NCBI GenBank assembly: GCA_002110485.1
Contig: MOWL01000067.1
Coordinates: forward strand, 62,001 to 126,000
Reading direction: 5' to 3'
DNA: 64,000 nucleotides
From: Emergomyces orientalis
Lineage: Eukaryota; Ascomycota; Eurotiomycetes; Onygenales; Ajellomycetaceae
Shown: piece after piece, positions 44,973 through 58,185 of the stretch
Position numbering within the stretch: position 1 is the stretch's first letter
How the letters are laid out: each line of letters starts with the position of its first letter
Translations under genes and position numbers: made by a program
The notes under the pieces: generated by a model
The model's input: only the letters and a program-made list of their open reading frames with translations
The model's database searches: none
Told to the model about the DNA's origin: nothing

Positions 44973-46418
44973 TTTGTAGGTAGAGATGGGGGTTGGGTCT
45001 CTATGTATATCAAAGGGAGGGGGGGTGAAAGGGGGAGGTAATTGTTTGATATTTCCTGCCGACCAATAGCGCAGTTAAAGGACAGCAGGTAACTAGCAAT
45101 TGGTATCTAAATTGCAGCACGAGCAGGGAGCAGAACCAGACGCAATTAGAGAAATTGAAGAGAATAAAAGAAGGAATACTATATGAGGGTATGAGGATAT
45201 ATAAAAGAGCGAGTGAGTGACAAGCGCAAGGTAACGAAGGGGGGGCGTTCACATTATTATATGTAAAGCCCAGCCACGATCAAGTATATTACCCCCACAG
45301 CCAACTCCCTCTACCAGACATCATTGAAGTACAGAAATGCAGTACGTACTGTACATACCCACACTACTCTCTTTCTCTCTCGCCAATGCTGGGTTCTTCT
45401 TCTGCGGGGTTGCAAGCAAGCCAGAGATTCAACAGCATGGGGGTTGTTTGTATGGTACGGTACAGTCACGGACGGTACGGGAAACCCTTTTACCTCGTTT
45501 CCATGTTCTTGGTCTTGGGGGTTCTGATGCCCCTGATGTCCCTGATGCACCCATTATCCTCGCCCTTTTACCGCGCAAAATGCTGTTCCGGCCCAGAAAG
45601 ACAGCGGGGATGCCGAGCCTTGGCATGGGCGATTGTTGCATTGCCGGTATTTTTAGTGTTTGTTTCGGTATTGTCAGATACGAGTACTCCGTACAGACAG
45701 CTGGATACCCGCCTTTGGTGGGGGTACACTGCTTAGTCAACACTGGCCTGTGGTGGGGTAATGGCTGGGTTGCCGCTGCGGAGAAAGGAATCAAGTCAGC
45801 TATTGCATTATTGTGAAGACTCAATGGACCGATGCCGGTGTCTTTTGGGATGAATTCTCGGTCGAGCGGCTTAGTAGCTCTGATAGTTACGTTGGCTTAA
45901 AGGTGAGAAAGAAAAAAATAGGCGAAAAGTAAAATGGCTGATAGCCAAAAGCTAGAGCTTGACACCCGCCATACCCAAGCTATAGCAGAGACATAGCATC
46001 CGTAGTCCTGACAAGAGAGCTGTGGGGATGAGGAGTGTTATCTATCACGGGGAACAGCAGAGCCAACTTAATAATTCCTGATTGACTCGCCAAAACGCGT
46101 ACCAACTCCGTCCCGTTGATATAAAAATTGCCCCCGTTTACCTAAGTACCTCGTCTACCGGATTACCGTTTTAGGTATTCCCGGCGCGTTGGGACAAATC
46201 CAGAATAAAAAATAATCTATTTCGTACGATAGGCACGAATAATTGAATTCGCATTCTTTTTTTTCTCTTTTTTTTCTTTTTTTTCTCTCATCACAAGGGT
46301 CAAGTCGACATCTTGGTCCTTGGTCTATGCAGTTATGGAACAATCCTAGTTTGGCCACTACGGTCAATGTCTAGACCTTATTGATTTCTCCATATAACCT
46401 CTGCTGCCACAAAACAGG

Positions 46419-46438
46419 TATATATATATATATATATA
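46419..46438. repeat. (TA)10 microsatellite
   Basis: A perfect TA dinucleotide run in intergenic DNA. Confidence 0.9.
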
Positions 46439-48035
46439 TTCACATATAAGAATTGGTGGGGACTAACCCTCCTAAAATCTTTTCAATACCGGCATGCCCA
46501 TACATAAAAGAGAAACCCATCCTATCATCCTACAAAACCCCTAATGACAATAGCAATGTCGTAAATTACGTTCATTTGGCCCCGAGAAACCCTCCATATA
46601 CTACTTACTACCTATTGTTGTTTATTTCCACTCCAATCTATCTAGTATGGAAAAGATATTCCCAGACCCCATTCTACTCCTCGACTCCATTTATCATCTC
46701 CATACGGTGGGTATATACCTAGGTAGACATCCATCCCATGGTCAATTGACATTTTGTGGACATACGGAGTGACTCTGGGGGTTGTTTAATTTGATTACAC
46801 TGGTGGTGATGTTGGGTAGATTTTATGTGGCCTTACTATGAGAGCGATCGCAGCTTAGTCATCTACCAAGGTGTGGCCCGAAGCGCATTCTGAGGTTCCA
46901 TTTTTGGCGCTGCTTTACGGAGTAAACTCATGGAGGTTCTGAAAAGCGGTATCGACCATAAAAGCGTCCACTTTTACAGATGCTAGCAGAGCACACTTCT
47001 TTTCTTCTTCCTCTCACTCCAATCTCCCATCCCTAATATCTCAGCCGTTGCTGCCAGAAACATGCCATCCAAAATGCTCCGTTCGGGCTTGGCGGGTGTC
47101 TGGCCCGTCCTACAGCTCTGATCGCAATCCATACTATTACTATAGCAGCCATGCTACCTGTATTTTTATATGGACTAATATGTATCGAGCAATGCGCGGT
47201 TCTTTTCGTATTTTCACTTACCCCCCCCCTTCCCCTGGTGCCCTGCCTTTCATTCATTCTTTTTCTGTGGAAGAAATGGAGCTAACATGATTTGTGTTCT
47301 AAAGAATGTTTGTCTGAATCGCGAGATAACTGCTTTAAGAAATGAGTATTCTGAACTACTTAGGCAGATTACAAAGATGCCACAGGACCAACAACTGCAC
47401 TAGAAGGATTTAGCTAAAACAAAGTTAACAAGAAAAAAGAAAGAGGATAAAGAAAGACTTTTTAATAGTGTCGGAGATGTTGCCTTGGCAGGCTCGCTTG
47501 TTAGGTGAAGATGGTAGCTCTCCTCTCCAGAGTATGTCAAGCTATGTACCACAAGCAATCTCATCCGCGAAGTACATGATGAAGGATGCATAATATAATT
47601 ATTAATTAGGGTTAATACTTACCATTCTCTCTTCCTCTCTCACTCTTTCTCTCTTATTAAGAAGAAAACATATTGAGTTTCATACTTCGTATATTTTTGT
47701 TGCATTAATCTTTAGTATCACAGTAGGAGGAGTAAATGAAAGGGAAAAAAAGGAAAATAAAGATAATGAAAGGAGTGAAGAGAAAATGAGAATTAGGAAG
47801 AATGAGAGCAAGCAGAGAAGTATGGTGGTCTTCAGGTATATATGGAGTTTCCGAGGTATATTTACAGTATCCCGTACCCATCCCGCCCGCCCCGCCCACT
47901 ACAATGTTGTAGGAGCAATCAGGCAAAAGAGGCGGAACGCGGAAGGCGGTGGAAATAGTTATGTCGGGCGATCTAGGCACACTCCACCCCCCCATCCCTT
48001 TTCTGTTCGCCCCCCACTTTTCCGATCGTGTGATG

Positions 48036-48051
48036 AAAAAAAAAAAAAAAA
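48036..48051. repeat. A16 homopolymer
   Basis: A16 is followed by TTATATATAGATATA in intergenic DNA. Confidence 0.85.
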
Positions 48052-48867
48052 TTATATATAGATATATCTAGAGCCATAATTTGAGCTATATATATATGGG
48101 GCAATCCCAGCGTGTATTTTTGCATCTGGCATGGTTCAAATTCAGACATATCCCCTCCACTTAACCCTATTCTTTGTGTGCGGGTCGTCACATTGTATCG
48201 TTCAATCAGCGGGAAGAGGTGGGAACGAGGGAGCCACGTAACCATGGGATATGGGGCCACCAAATGAAGAAGAGGACTGCATGCATATATTTTTCTCGCA
48301 AGAGATGAATCCCGAAAAGGAGTCAGTTGTCTGGTTCCATTGCATTAAACATTCGCATGTATGTACAGTACATATGTGCACTGGTGTATGTAGCCAACTG
48401 GGATTTTCTATCCGAGAAATGGCTCGAATAAGAGGGGAAAAGGAAAATAGCAAAGAAAATGGAGATAAAAATGTACGACAATTGAAGGGAGAAGAAAAAA
48501 AATTTACACGAGAGCGATGTTTGACCCTTTCGCTGTTTTTCCGAAACACTTCTCACACGCGCCCTATCCTGTCATGTTTTGTTCTACGTGCGAAAATGAA
48601 AACAAACGAACAAAACACTACAAGAAGTGGGTAAGATCATCATCATCATCATTAGCATGGCATTTGTCGTTTATGTGTTCAACCTGTTCAAAAAAGGGTC
48701 CAAGACGCCAGGAAAACAGGGGGGGATGATGACCCAAACAAAATTAACATAATGGGGAGAAACAGAAACAGTAGATTTGGTTGATTAGTTTTGCACAAGA
48801 AAGTCTCGCATAGATCCTCCCATAATATGCTAAAAATCAAACAACAAAAGAAATCGGCAGTTCCATT

Positions 48868-51800
48868 TCAAGCTACATATCGGTATTTGTTGCCTTCTTC
48901 CCTCTCTATGTAATCACGTTCGATGAGTCTGGGTGTTGTAGCGAAGATCATATATTAGTTTTTATCCCCCCCCATAAAAAGACAAACGGTTGGAAGAGAG
49001 AAACGAGTTCATTCAGTAGGAATAGCTTTTCTACTCACTTTTCAATATTAGTCTTGATTCCCGCTGGCTCCAGCACACCTCTGCTCTTCGTCTTATTAAT
49101 CACCTCCACCAACAGTTCCGCATGCGTGATGACCTTGCGAGCTTTCATAATTCGCACGATTGCTGCCTGCGTCTCGTAGTGCCGGTCTGCCGCAACCCGC
49201 TCATGCGTGGTCTTGTTCTCCTGTTTGGTCTCCTTGAGTTGGATCTGATTGATCTTGATGCGCATTTTGGGGTCCGAGAAATTCGAGTTGAAGGCAAATG
49301 TGTCGTCGTCGTTGACTTCTCGGCCTTTTGGACGTTTGGTCAAGACTCGGTATTTGGCACAGGCCAGGGATTGGAGGGTTCGTTTTAATTCCACGTCAGC
49401 TGGGATGGAGATGAAATTAGCCATGTGGATAAAATGATATGGGAAACTTCGGGAGATTTTGCGTAAAATGGAAGATATGAGAAAGAAAAAGAAGAACTTA
49501 CACAAGCCCGTAGCTTCTCTGATCTCTGTGTATGATAGAGTGTCGCCATCCTCCATATCATTGAACATGAGAAGGACAATGGCTTGGAAGGAGCTGACAA
49601 TAATGTCCTTGTCGCCTTTGGGAAACTTCGCCTTGAGTTGACAGTGCGCAAGGGAGTGTTTCCAATGAAGCTTTCTGCCGTTGTATTTATTATTGTAGAA
49701 CTGTTCGAAGCCATCCATCGCACTGGAAATAGCCTTTGGTATTTTCACCTGGACATCTGGATATGACGGCCATGCTGCCGCTGATATAACGTTTACGTTC
49801 AGATCCATCTTGGATCTGTCCCTCTTTGGTCCTAGAAGCGCATTATACGAGGTCATTTCATCACGCGCAAGGTCCATGTCCTTAAACATGGACTCGAGGT
49901 TATGGGTGAAATTCGACCCGCATTCTAGCCGTTTTCAAAGCTGTGAGTCAACTGATTTGGCAGTGGTTTGGTTTTGGATTGTAATGGTACGAACCTGATC
50001 TGAGTCTTGCAAGCATGCTCTTTTCGGCTTCATCACTGGCGCTTCTGCCCATAAGAAGACGACGAGCAAGATCATTTTTGTAGAAGGCTTCGAAAACCGC
50101 TTTCCCATGCACAAAACGGAAAAGATCCAAAACCTGGTCCAGCTTTTGATTGATTTCCGCATCTTCATCAACCAAGGCCGCGCTCCCGCTCTTCGATTCC
50201 CCATCCAGGCCTTGAATAGCCTTGACACCCCCTTTAAGTAGCATATCAACGTATTTCGCGATCATTTCGCCGGGTTTTGGGTTGTCAGTTCCCCAACTCA
50301 TCCCTGTCTGTTTTGTTTCATTGATAAACTTTTCGAACGCTTCCCGAAGGCTATGACCCAGGGTCTCGTTTTTGTGAAATGCACCCTTCCATATTTCGTC
50401 CAAATTCTCCTTGAATTTTAAGAGCCTGGTAACCATCTTTTCTTCGTTCTCCTGATCAAATACTATACTTGAGCCTTCTCTGATAATATACGCGGAGAAC
50501 GCGGGCTTCAATTTGGCGCCTAGGTCTTGTCGTTGTAGCAACGAATATAATTGTTCCAGAGCCGCTTTGTCGTTCTTGCTAAGGAGCTCAACGATGTCAT
50601 CCTCTTTGATTAGGAGATTGGTGTGTTCCCAAACCAGATAACGATCTAGCATTTGGGAGATGCTTTGTTTGGTACTCCTATCCAGTGCGAATAGATCACA
50701 CCTAGCCATCTCACGGTCGGCCAAGAGATGACATTTTTCTACGTAAGTGGCAAGCCCACAATGAGTCGCTTCATTACCGGCCCAACTACTGATGTATTTT
50801 TCCGAGGCATCAAGCATGCATGGCTCAAAATGTTTCTTGTAGACACCCAGGTCATGGAATAGTTTGACTGCACGTCTGAGTAAGTCCGGGTCAACCACCA
50901 TATTTTCTTGCTTCCTGTCAAGTTCAATGAGTTGGCAACCTCCTTGCAAGATTCGAGGCCGCAGTACATCGTTAGAGAATATCGCCGCACGAAATTGGAT
51001 TAAGCCCATCTCGTAAATGACCGGATTGTCCGCTGAATGCAGGAGGAAGGATTGGTCCAAGTAATAGAAAATGGAACGTATTGTAACCTAGGGCAGCGAG
51101 CAGTCAATATTTGTATTACACAGAACTGGAAATTTTTGGGAAAAGAGCCCCATACCAAACGGCCATTCCATGTAGACCACGCCTCCTCAACTGACTTCAA
51201 GATATCAACATCATTACCGTCCGCTGCTCTCGCTAATAACGATTGCAGGACAGTCCCGGATATGTGTTCTTTGCAGCGGTCTTGTAGTCTTTTGGCCAGG
51301 ATTGTAGCTTTCCCTTGTCGACATACATTCTCGGCCCCTCTATATAGCTCCTCAAGCGACTGTTCTGCCTTCTCGTCTGCAAGGATTGCTGTAAGAGCGG
51401 AGTCCAGCTGCGACCAGACTTTCTCGAAGTATCTATCCTGATCCAGACGTGGTATGGCTCGTAGATTTTTGACGACGAGCTTCTTGGCTCCTGTGTGTGG
51501 CGTGAAGTTGCTGGGTTTTGTCATGCGGTTGAAGGCACGCGATCCCATCTGGGTGGCACCATTTGAATTTGAAGGCGATGAATTCAATCCAACTGCACCA
51601 GTCGGTGATTTCGAATCGGTATTTTTCTGGGGGAATGTGTACATTTTCTCAACTGCGATAGGCTGCTGGGTGGAGGTGGATGGGGAGGTTGGGGGATGTG
51701 GCATATCTCGCCTCACGCGCTTGGTGTTGGGTGACAGAAGCTCCCCTCTGCCGTTTTTCGATACGTTATTCCCACCGTTCTCAAAAAGGTCCGTTATAGT

Positions 51801-51914
51801 AGTCTGCTTCCGTGCCAGGTCCTCGCGGTTTTCAAGGTCTTGTTCAGGGAGTTTCCGCTTGCCTACAGTCTTATTGTTCCCGCCCCTCGGTGCAGGTCTA
51901 TTAGAATTCTGCAT
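48868..51914 (-). CDS. Cullin-4 (CRL4 ubiquitin ligase scaffold)
   Basis: Cullin-4 scaffolds DDB1-based ubiquitin ligases acting in DNA replication control, repair and chromatin. There are five exons on the minus strand, 51156-51914, 49995-51087, 49502-49924, 49039-49399 and 48868-48928, for 898 aa. All introns are GT...AG (68, 70, 102 and 110 nt). After a ~155-residue disordered tail, the CUL4-specific entry HTGAKKLVVKNLR begins the cullin repeats. The cullin homology domain includes LARRLLMGRSASDEAEKSML, and ARLRSECGSNFTHNLESMFK is completed across an intron. ATGLSDVELKRTLQSLACAK is likewise restored by splicing. The neddylation site is in AAIVRIMKARK, and the last small exon supplies LIERDYIEREEGNKYRYVA, the universal cullin C-terminus. 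The tail contains a PIP-degron-like QTTITDLF at residues 37-44. Confidence 0.93.
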
Positions 51915-52486
51915 CTATTTTTGTCGATTTGTATCCAAAGTCCATCAGATCTTAGCCTTGGTCATAAAAAGAAGCAAAACGCATAATGATAATAGTGAGA
52001 ATATGTTACCTCTATTAAGGGTTTGGAAATGCTGTCCGTCTTGAGAAGCTTCGGGATGATGCTGGTTTGACGTTGTTGACATGAACCGCCAAACGGAGAG
52101 AGCTGGAGAGCTCCGATTGGCTGATGGGAACAAAAGCTCCAGACAAGCAAAATGAGGGATATGGATCAGAGTGCAGAATTGTGAAGCTTTGATGACTGTT
52201 GTGAAAGAAAGAGATGGTAAGATGTAAAAGGAAAAGATATGAAGAAAAGAAGATGAGTTATATGATCAATTGCATGCAGCTGTAACGCCAATTCTTCACC
52301 AGATTTACCCATCATTATTACACAGCACATTTTGCCAATCATCAGCAAGCATCATGACTACAGAGTGACAGTAGCTGGGATAAAGCAAGTCATTAGAGCT
52401 ATCATATATTCCTTTTCCTTGTTCTAAATGCTTCCCCCATAACACCTCCAGTGGCCCCTGGAATTTATATACATCGATATAGACAT
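51915..52486. promoter_or_regulatory. Upstream region of cullin-4 / 3' flank of Nup192
   Basis: Both flanking genes are on the minus strand, so the promoter and leader of cullin-4 lie here together with the Nup192 terminator. No specific elements are recognised. Confidence 0.5.
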
Positions 52487-55400
52487 TTATGAAAATAACC
52501 TTGGACCTAATTTTTCAGTCGACTGCTCATCCTCGAACTGCGGCAATGTGTTAGCATCAGTATCTTTCCCTGTGCAGCCCCACGGCAAAATAAGTAGAGG
52601 GAGAATAAGGTGACTTACTTCAAGAAACCCAACCGCATCAATCAGCGCGACATATGATTTAACTAAATCATCTAGAGTCTCACTAGCTTCCCCTCCGTCC
52701 AGGCCACCAATTTTTGCATACCGCTTAAATATTCCAACCATGCTTTGTCGATTTCCTGAAAGAAAACTACGCGTCTGGTCAAATACCTGCCGGTTGTGTA
52801 AACCACGCGCAAAAACTGCTGATATAACCACGCGCATTACAGCAAGAAGCAGGTCATAGTATTTCAGAAGAGCGTCTGGGTTGTCGATGTCTGAAATTTA
52901 TCGAGTCAGTTATTATGTCATAGTTTTAAAGGTCAAGCGTTTTTTACCAATTCCAATATCAGGGTCAGTAGCAAAAAGCTGAGATTCTTTAACAGCCTGG
53001 AACAAGCCTGCATCTAATATACGCTCTGCTCCAACTCGTGATTGTGAAAGTTGCTGAAGTAATGATAGATGTGCATCGTAGTAAACCAATAAACGCGAGG
53101 TTTCTGAAATGTGATGTTAGAAAGCAGCAAGTAAAGGATTGAAGGTAACAGTGACAAAAACGTATATTTTAGCGTACCGTTGGCTGGTGCATTGCGGAAT
53201 TCTGAAGGTATCGCTCCGACAACGTCTACGAACATAGCGAGATAGTTCGATCGGGCAATCATATCAAGGAGCAGCGAGGATGATTGCTGGCGATCAAGAA
53301 CGGCGAGCAGATTCAGTAGGAGCAGGGCGGATACTCTGCAGGTTTCTTGGCCTGAGTATGCATCGTCACATACAACTTCTACGAGTGATGAACCTGAAGA
53401 TTTGACAACTTGTTGCGAGTGGTTTCCAAAGCGATTGTGTTCAGATCCATTGCAAGTAATACGCGATAGGTATTGCGAACATATGTTGTAAAGACATTCC
53501 CTCAGCGTGCTGTTTTCAAGAACCAGGGGGATCCCACGGAGACATGTTTGGAAGAGATGATAGAGCCGTTCATCGATGATGTCAGCTCCCTTGTTGGGAT
53601 TTTCGGTGGAATGTCCGGCACCAAGTTTTTCTACCAATGATTCGGCCAAACGGCCTAGCTCAATGGCCTCCGCTACATTATCTATGACAGAGCTTTCGAG
53701 TTTGGGAAGAATAACCTGTAGGATGTGCAAAATCAACATCGCTCTTTGCCCTGCGTCCATATCGCACGTAACGATGATGGTGGTTGCAAGTTCGGCCCAA
53801 GATCGGACAGCTGAATAGCGGTTTAGTCGAATCTTTCGACTTTGATTAGTAGCGTGGAGGAAGAGCAATATATTATCTCGTTCGGCCAAGAGCTGTTCCT
53901 CATCTTGCGCAGTTGCCACTCCGGCTTGGAGCAATTCTTGTTTTGTGAGGTCAAGAAACTCTTTCACGGCAGCTAGGTCGTAAAGAACCAAGGAACCCTC
54001 GTCTTGGACCTTGGCGCATAGATCCAGGTTAATATCATGAAAGAATTTCATATTAGGTGGTGGTTGTATAGCATCTATGTCCAAGTCCGCAAAGTCAAAG
54101 AGGTCAAAGAAGGAGAGGTGGGTGAACGGTCGGCTATTTTCGTCAACGGAGCTCCCCAGTAAAGTAGATAGGGTATCCCTTTGCAGAGAAGGAGTCCCGT
54201 GGTTTGAAATAGAGCGGACTTCGGTTACGGCGTAGTCAAAAAGCAGGCTTCGATAGCTAAGGAATTCTGATAGTGAAGCAGGTGACTCCGAGTACCAAAA
54301 TTCTGGATCAGAAATTTGGAAATCATTCCAAAGGGTCTCTGGCCCCACTGGCGGTTGTGTTGCGAAGAGGGAAACAAGGAGATGACCGTAATGAAGTTCT
54401 GGAAGAACCAGAGTTGACGAAAGTTTCGAAGACCAAAGATGTCGAAGCACCCGGAAACTCGCTTCCTTTAGATGCACCATCCAAGCCACAATGGTTCCAT
54501 CTACTCCATCAGGGTAGCTTTGGGCAAATTCGATGATGGCATGCAAAAGAGACATTTTGTCCTGGAACAAACCTCCTACTGCGATATCAAGCGTGTTTCC
54601 AAGGCAAGAAAAGCCTAAAAGTAAGTGGGCCATATTTGGCTTTTCAGGATTCATACTAAGACAGCGGTCAAGCAAGTTCAGAAGTCCTAACTTGATAAGA
54701 TACCCGGAAGATTCAGGGCCGCTTTCTAGCTCACGTATATCAGGTTTCATTTGGGAGGCTAGGGAGCGGGCGATGCGGTCTGCTTCCACATCGTTGTTCA
54801 ACAACTCCACTATCTGATTTGAGGCCTGCCAACGAGACAATGTGGATGAAGTAGCCTTGTTTAGTTTCCGCGAGCTTGACAGTTTTTCCAAAAGTGCGAG
54901 CGAAGTGAGAGTTAACTGTGGGTGACCGGTCCCGCAATAGAGGCACAAATCCGTGACTAAACGGAGATTATCGATGACACTGTCTTCGAAGGATGCAAGG
55001 GATGAGTTGGCTACGGTAGTTGGGGCCTGTCTAGATTGAGATTTGATTAATGGGCGTACGACATCGAAGTAGGTTGACTGGTGGTCCATAATAAGGTTCA
55101 TAACGTCAATGCTCCGGAGCAAGGATCGAAGGAGAATTGAATTGGACGCCGCCCTCGCGACATCATCAATATTTTGATGGGCAGCAGCAAATATGGCCTT
55201 GAGAACATCCTCGTTAAATAACCACTCCATCACTCTCGCAAATGGATGCAACCGAATGTACGCGTTTAGGGAAGAGGACCGTAAGCCGGAATCTAGTGGA
55301 ATCGAAGGTTGATTTATTATGGAAATGAGGTTTTCGTTAAAATTTTCAAGACATGTCACGATGAAGTTGAAGCAGTTTAATTGCAGATGGCGAGTCTGGG

Positions 55401-57783
55401 GCTCCTGAAGGTCGATACATCTAGTAGCGAGAGCTTGGCCGATGACGAAGTCGATATAGGGTTCTATGCCGGGCATTCGGTATGAGGACCCTAATGCTTC
55501 TGGAAATGGGAGAGAGAGCTGTGAATTTGCCACATCGATAGACGGGGATGCTAGGGTATCTAGGAGTTCAACAAATGAATATGTTTGATCGAAGGTTTCT
55601 GTTATTTTCTGGAAGGCGTGGCGCTCGTTCCATCCAGGGGAATTGGCCGCAATAGATATTTTCGCGAGAGATGAGGTTTGGGACCCCGAGCCAGAAATCC
55701 ATTGGTCAAGTGCAATCCACATCTCGTTTCCATGGAGCGATGTCCTGTCCACCATCAGAAACCGCAAAGTAACAAATATGCTGGATCTTAGATGGCCTGG
55801 AATGGGAGCGTCACATAGGGTTAGAAGAATGTTGACGAGATTTTGTGTTGGGTGTAGCAGTATCCATTCCCGTATTTCCGAGTTCTGCTTACACAAGTGA
55901 CTGATGAGTCTCAAGTACGAGGTAAGCATCACCGGGCTTTCGGGTTCATCTATATCGGCCGGTTCTAGCTTCCGAATACGAAAAACTGATGGAGGTGCGG
56001 CGGAAGGCCGATCCGTAGCTTTAGTTGCATAGAGTTGGAGTTCATCGATCATCTGAGTCCAGCTCATCGAGGCAGATTTCCTGAATTTCGCAGAGGATAT
56101 TTTATCTTCATCTAAGAGGAATTTATGAGCCGAGAAAGAATTTTCCTCCCCTTCTGAGATAGAGCAAAGCATTTCACAAAAGGCACTGGCCCGAGGAACA
56201 GTTTGACGCTTCGACGCCCATTGGAGAAATCCGTATAAATTTCCCTCCGGATTTGCCCAAAATGCCTGCGCAGCCTCCACTCTATGTTCAAACGCAAATG
56301 CCATTATCACAAGCAATGTTTCGAAATGCATGCGTGTTTCAATGGGGCCCCGGTGTAAGTTTGAGGTGAGGCCTTCCCGTAGAGCCGTAATTTGGTCCAA
56401 ACGCTGAATATCTTCCTCTGACTTCAGTGTTCTTATCGCATCTGGCATGTTAGCAATAAGAGATTCTATAAATATCTCGAAGTGTTCCATGAGTAATGCA
56501 TAAAAATATGGAGAAGACGCGTCTGGCTCCACTGTCAAGGGCGTACTATCCTTGAGGAGAAGGTTGACTAGCTCTGTTCTTGCTGGATCGCGCCACTCGT
56601 CCTGACTGACTGCGCCACAGATTTGAAGCATAAACTCTAGGGCTCCATCGTCGAGCGCTGTGATAAACGATTTTGAGAGATCTGCCGCCTCCCTTTCGGG
56701 ACTAATACCTTGGAGGGGAGAAGCGGGCCCAGATTCAAAATACCAGCCTGTGTATTCAGCAAGCCAGAATGCCGTTGTAGTAGCATGGAATTGTGTCAGA
56801 ACCCAGTCCTGGGGGTCTTTGGAAGATGTAATGGCCTGGTGGAGGGATCTTGCATCACGAAGAGACCCAGAACCTTCAGGAGAGCCATACTGAGACACCG
56901 ACGATATTATTGCTGGGATATAATGGACCAATATCACGTCGAATTTATCCAGTTTCCTTAGTCGGTCCAGCAGTAGGCGGAGATCTTCGGAGCTGGTGAA
57001 AGTGCCCTTGAAAAGATAGCAAAGGATCGCTCCAAGGGATTCGTGTTCCTTCCCAAGGCTGCTGCGTTGATATTCTATTATCTCAATATCTGATTCCTGA
57101 GCTTGTCCGACAATTGACGCCCTCTGGGCAAACTCGCCCAACCGCACGAGCCACTTTTCGATATCAGCCATGGAATCCATACACTTTCTGGCGAAGAGGG
57201 ACGCATTTCGTAAGGGCCCGTGTTGAATTTCGAGGACTTTCGCAACAAAATCCTGCATGATGGCTTGGGTGCCTTCCCTCTCAACCTCAAACGACTCAAA
57301 CAGGACCAAGCGTAGGCATTCAAGGAGAAAGGACCGGCGTTCATGAAAGCGTATTATTGTGCACATAACAGGAGGGCGATCTAACTTCTTTGAATCATCT
57401 TGCGCTTGGATATAATAACTGGCTGCCTCTATTTCATCCACGTCCAAGGCATCTGCCACCTGCAAAACGTCCTGCTGGAATTGTTGGTTAATAGAGTATT
57501 CAACATCGTCAAGCTTTATTTTCCCTATATAACAATGAAATTAGCACAAAAGCTTGAATCTAAACAGATCTTAAGGAGAGAGAAAGGTTTGTATGGTACC
57601 GGAGAGTATAGATTGGCGGCTTTCACTTTTCTTTGGCGGTTTGTCGAGGAGCTTTCTGAAGTCTTGAACAGTTGCCTCCAATTCAAAAACGAGTCTCTCG
57701 ACGTTCGGAAGGGCAGACCTGGAAAGCGCAGACAGGTCTTGGTAGAGGCCTCTCAGGCCATCCAGCTCGTCACCTCCGCCCAT
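52487..57783 (-). CDS. Nucleoporin Nup192 (Nup205 family)
   Basis: Nup192 is a large alpha-solenoid scaffold of the inner ring of the nuclear pore complex. There are five exons on the minus strand, 57600-57783, 53178-57524, 52948-53103, 52619-52890 and 52487-52537, for 1669 aa, the expected family size. All introns are GT...AG (75, 74, 74 and 81 nt) and every junction keeps the frame. The N-terminus LRGLYQDLSALSRSALPNVE then LEATVQDFRKLLDKPPKKSE, joined across intron 1 to GKIKLDDVEYSINQQFQQDV, is characteristic. The C-terminus runs through RLLVYYDAHLSLLQQLSQSR and YYDLLLAVMRVVISAVFARG, then RQVFDQTRSFLSGNRQSMVG. I use ATG 57783 because conserved sequence begins there; an in-frame ATG 99 nt upstream (57882) would add 33 Arg/Pro-rich residues. 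Its promoter side is shared with tel1. Confidence 0.93.
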
Positions 57784-58185
57784 TGTGGAGAGGGGTCGGC
57801 ACGAGGTTCTATTGTTGAAGGTGTTGTTGCGCGGGAATGGTTGTGGTCGAGGAGGACGCGACCTGGAAAAAGTTGTTTGCAAATGACAGAGGAGGCCCGA
57901 GCTTCTTCACTGGGGAGCTCACCACACTAAACACACCAGAGCCTGGAGCAGTACGCCTGACAAACAGGCCGCTCGCTCCTAGCCCATCGCAACATCCTGT
58001 CGCCTTGCCCCATGTAAATAGAGCTTCTTTTCCATAGTGACGGGATATTTATCACTTGCCCCAATTACTATGGCCATCAGGAATGGGACGTTATATTTAC
58101 TCTAGTCTTGTGTCCTAGTGCTATATGGAATTGTTCATCACGAAACAATTACTCCACCGTTTTTAATGCAGCTGTTCAGGGAACA
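57784..58185. promoter_or_regulatory. Shared divergent promoter region, Nup192 / Tel1
   Basis: 402 bases separate the two start codons. No TATA-like or known factor site stands out. If Nup192 starts at the upstream ATG, the space shrinks to 303 bases. Confidence 0.6.

Larger units (their letters stand above)
44973..48867. other. Long intergenic gap upstream of the Dak gene
   Basis: Both flanking genes run leftward, so this is the cullin-4 3' flank and the Dak promoter side. It includes (TA)10 at 46419-46438, A16 at 48036-48051, motifs TACTCCGTA (45685), TACGGAGTA (46916) and GTACTGTAC/GTACAGTAC (45346, 48363), and several C/T-rich tracts. Open frames at 45337-45816 (+) and 45429-45824 (-) overlap antisense and look spurious. 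A pyrimidine-rich stretch at about 46995-47040 followed by an ATG opens only a 19-codon frame. Confidence 0.5.

Noticed and set aside
45337..45816. 159-codon plus-strand frame overlapping a 131-codon minus-strand frame
   Set aside because: No motif, unusual composition, mutual antisense overlap, and no plausible partner exons.
47048..47290. Frame following a promoter-like pyrimidine tract
   Set aside because: It begins at a non-ATG codon; the first true ATG opens only 19 codons, and no splice sites extend it.
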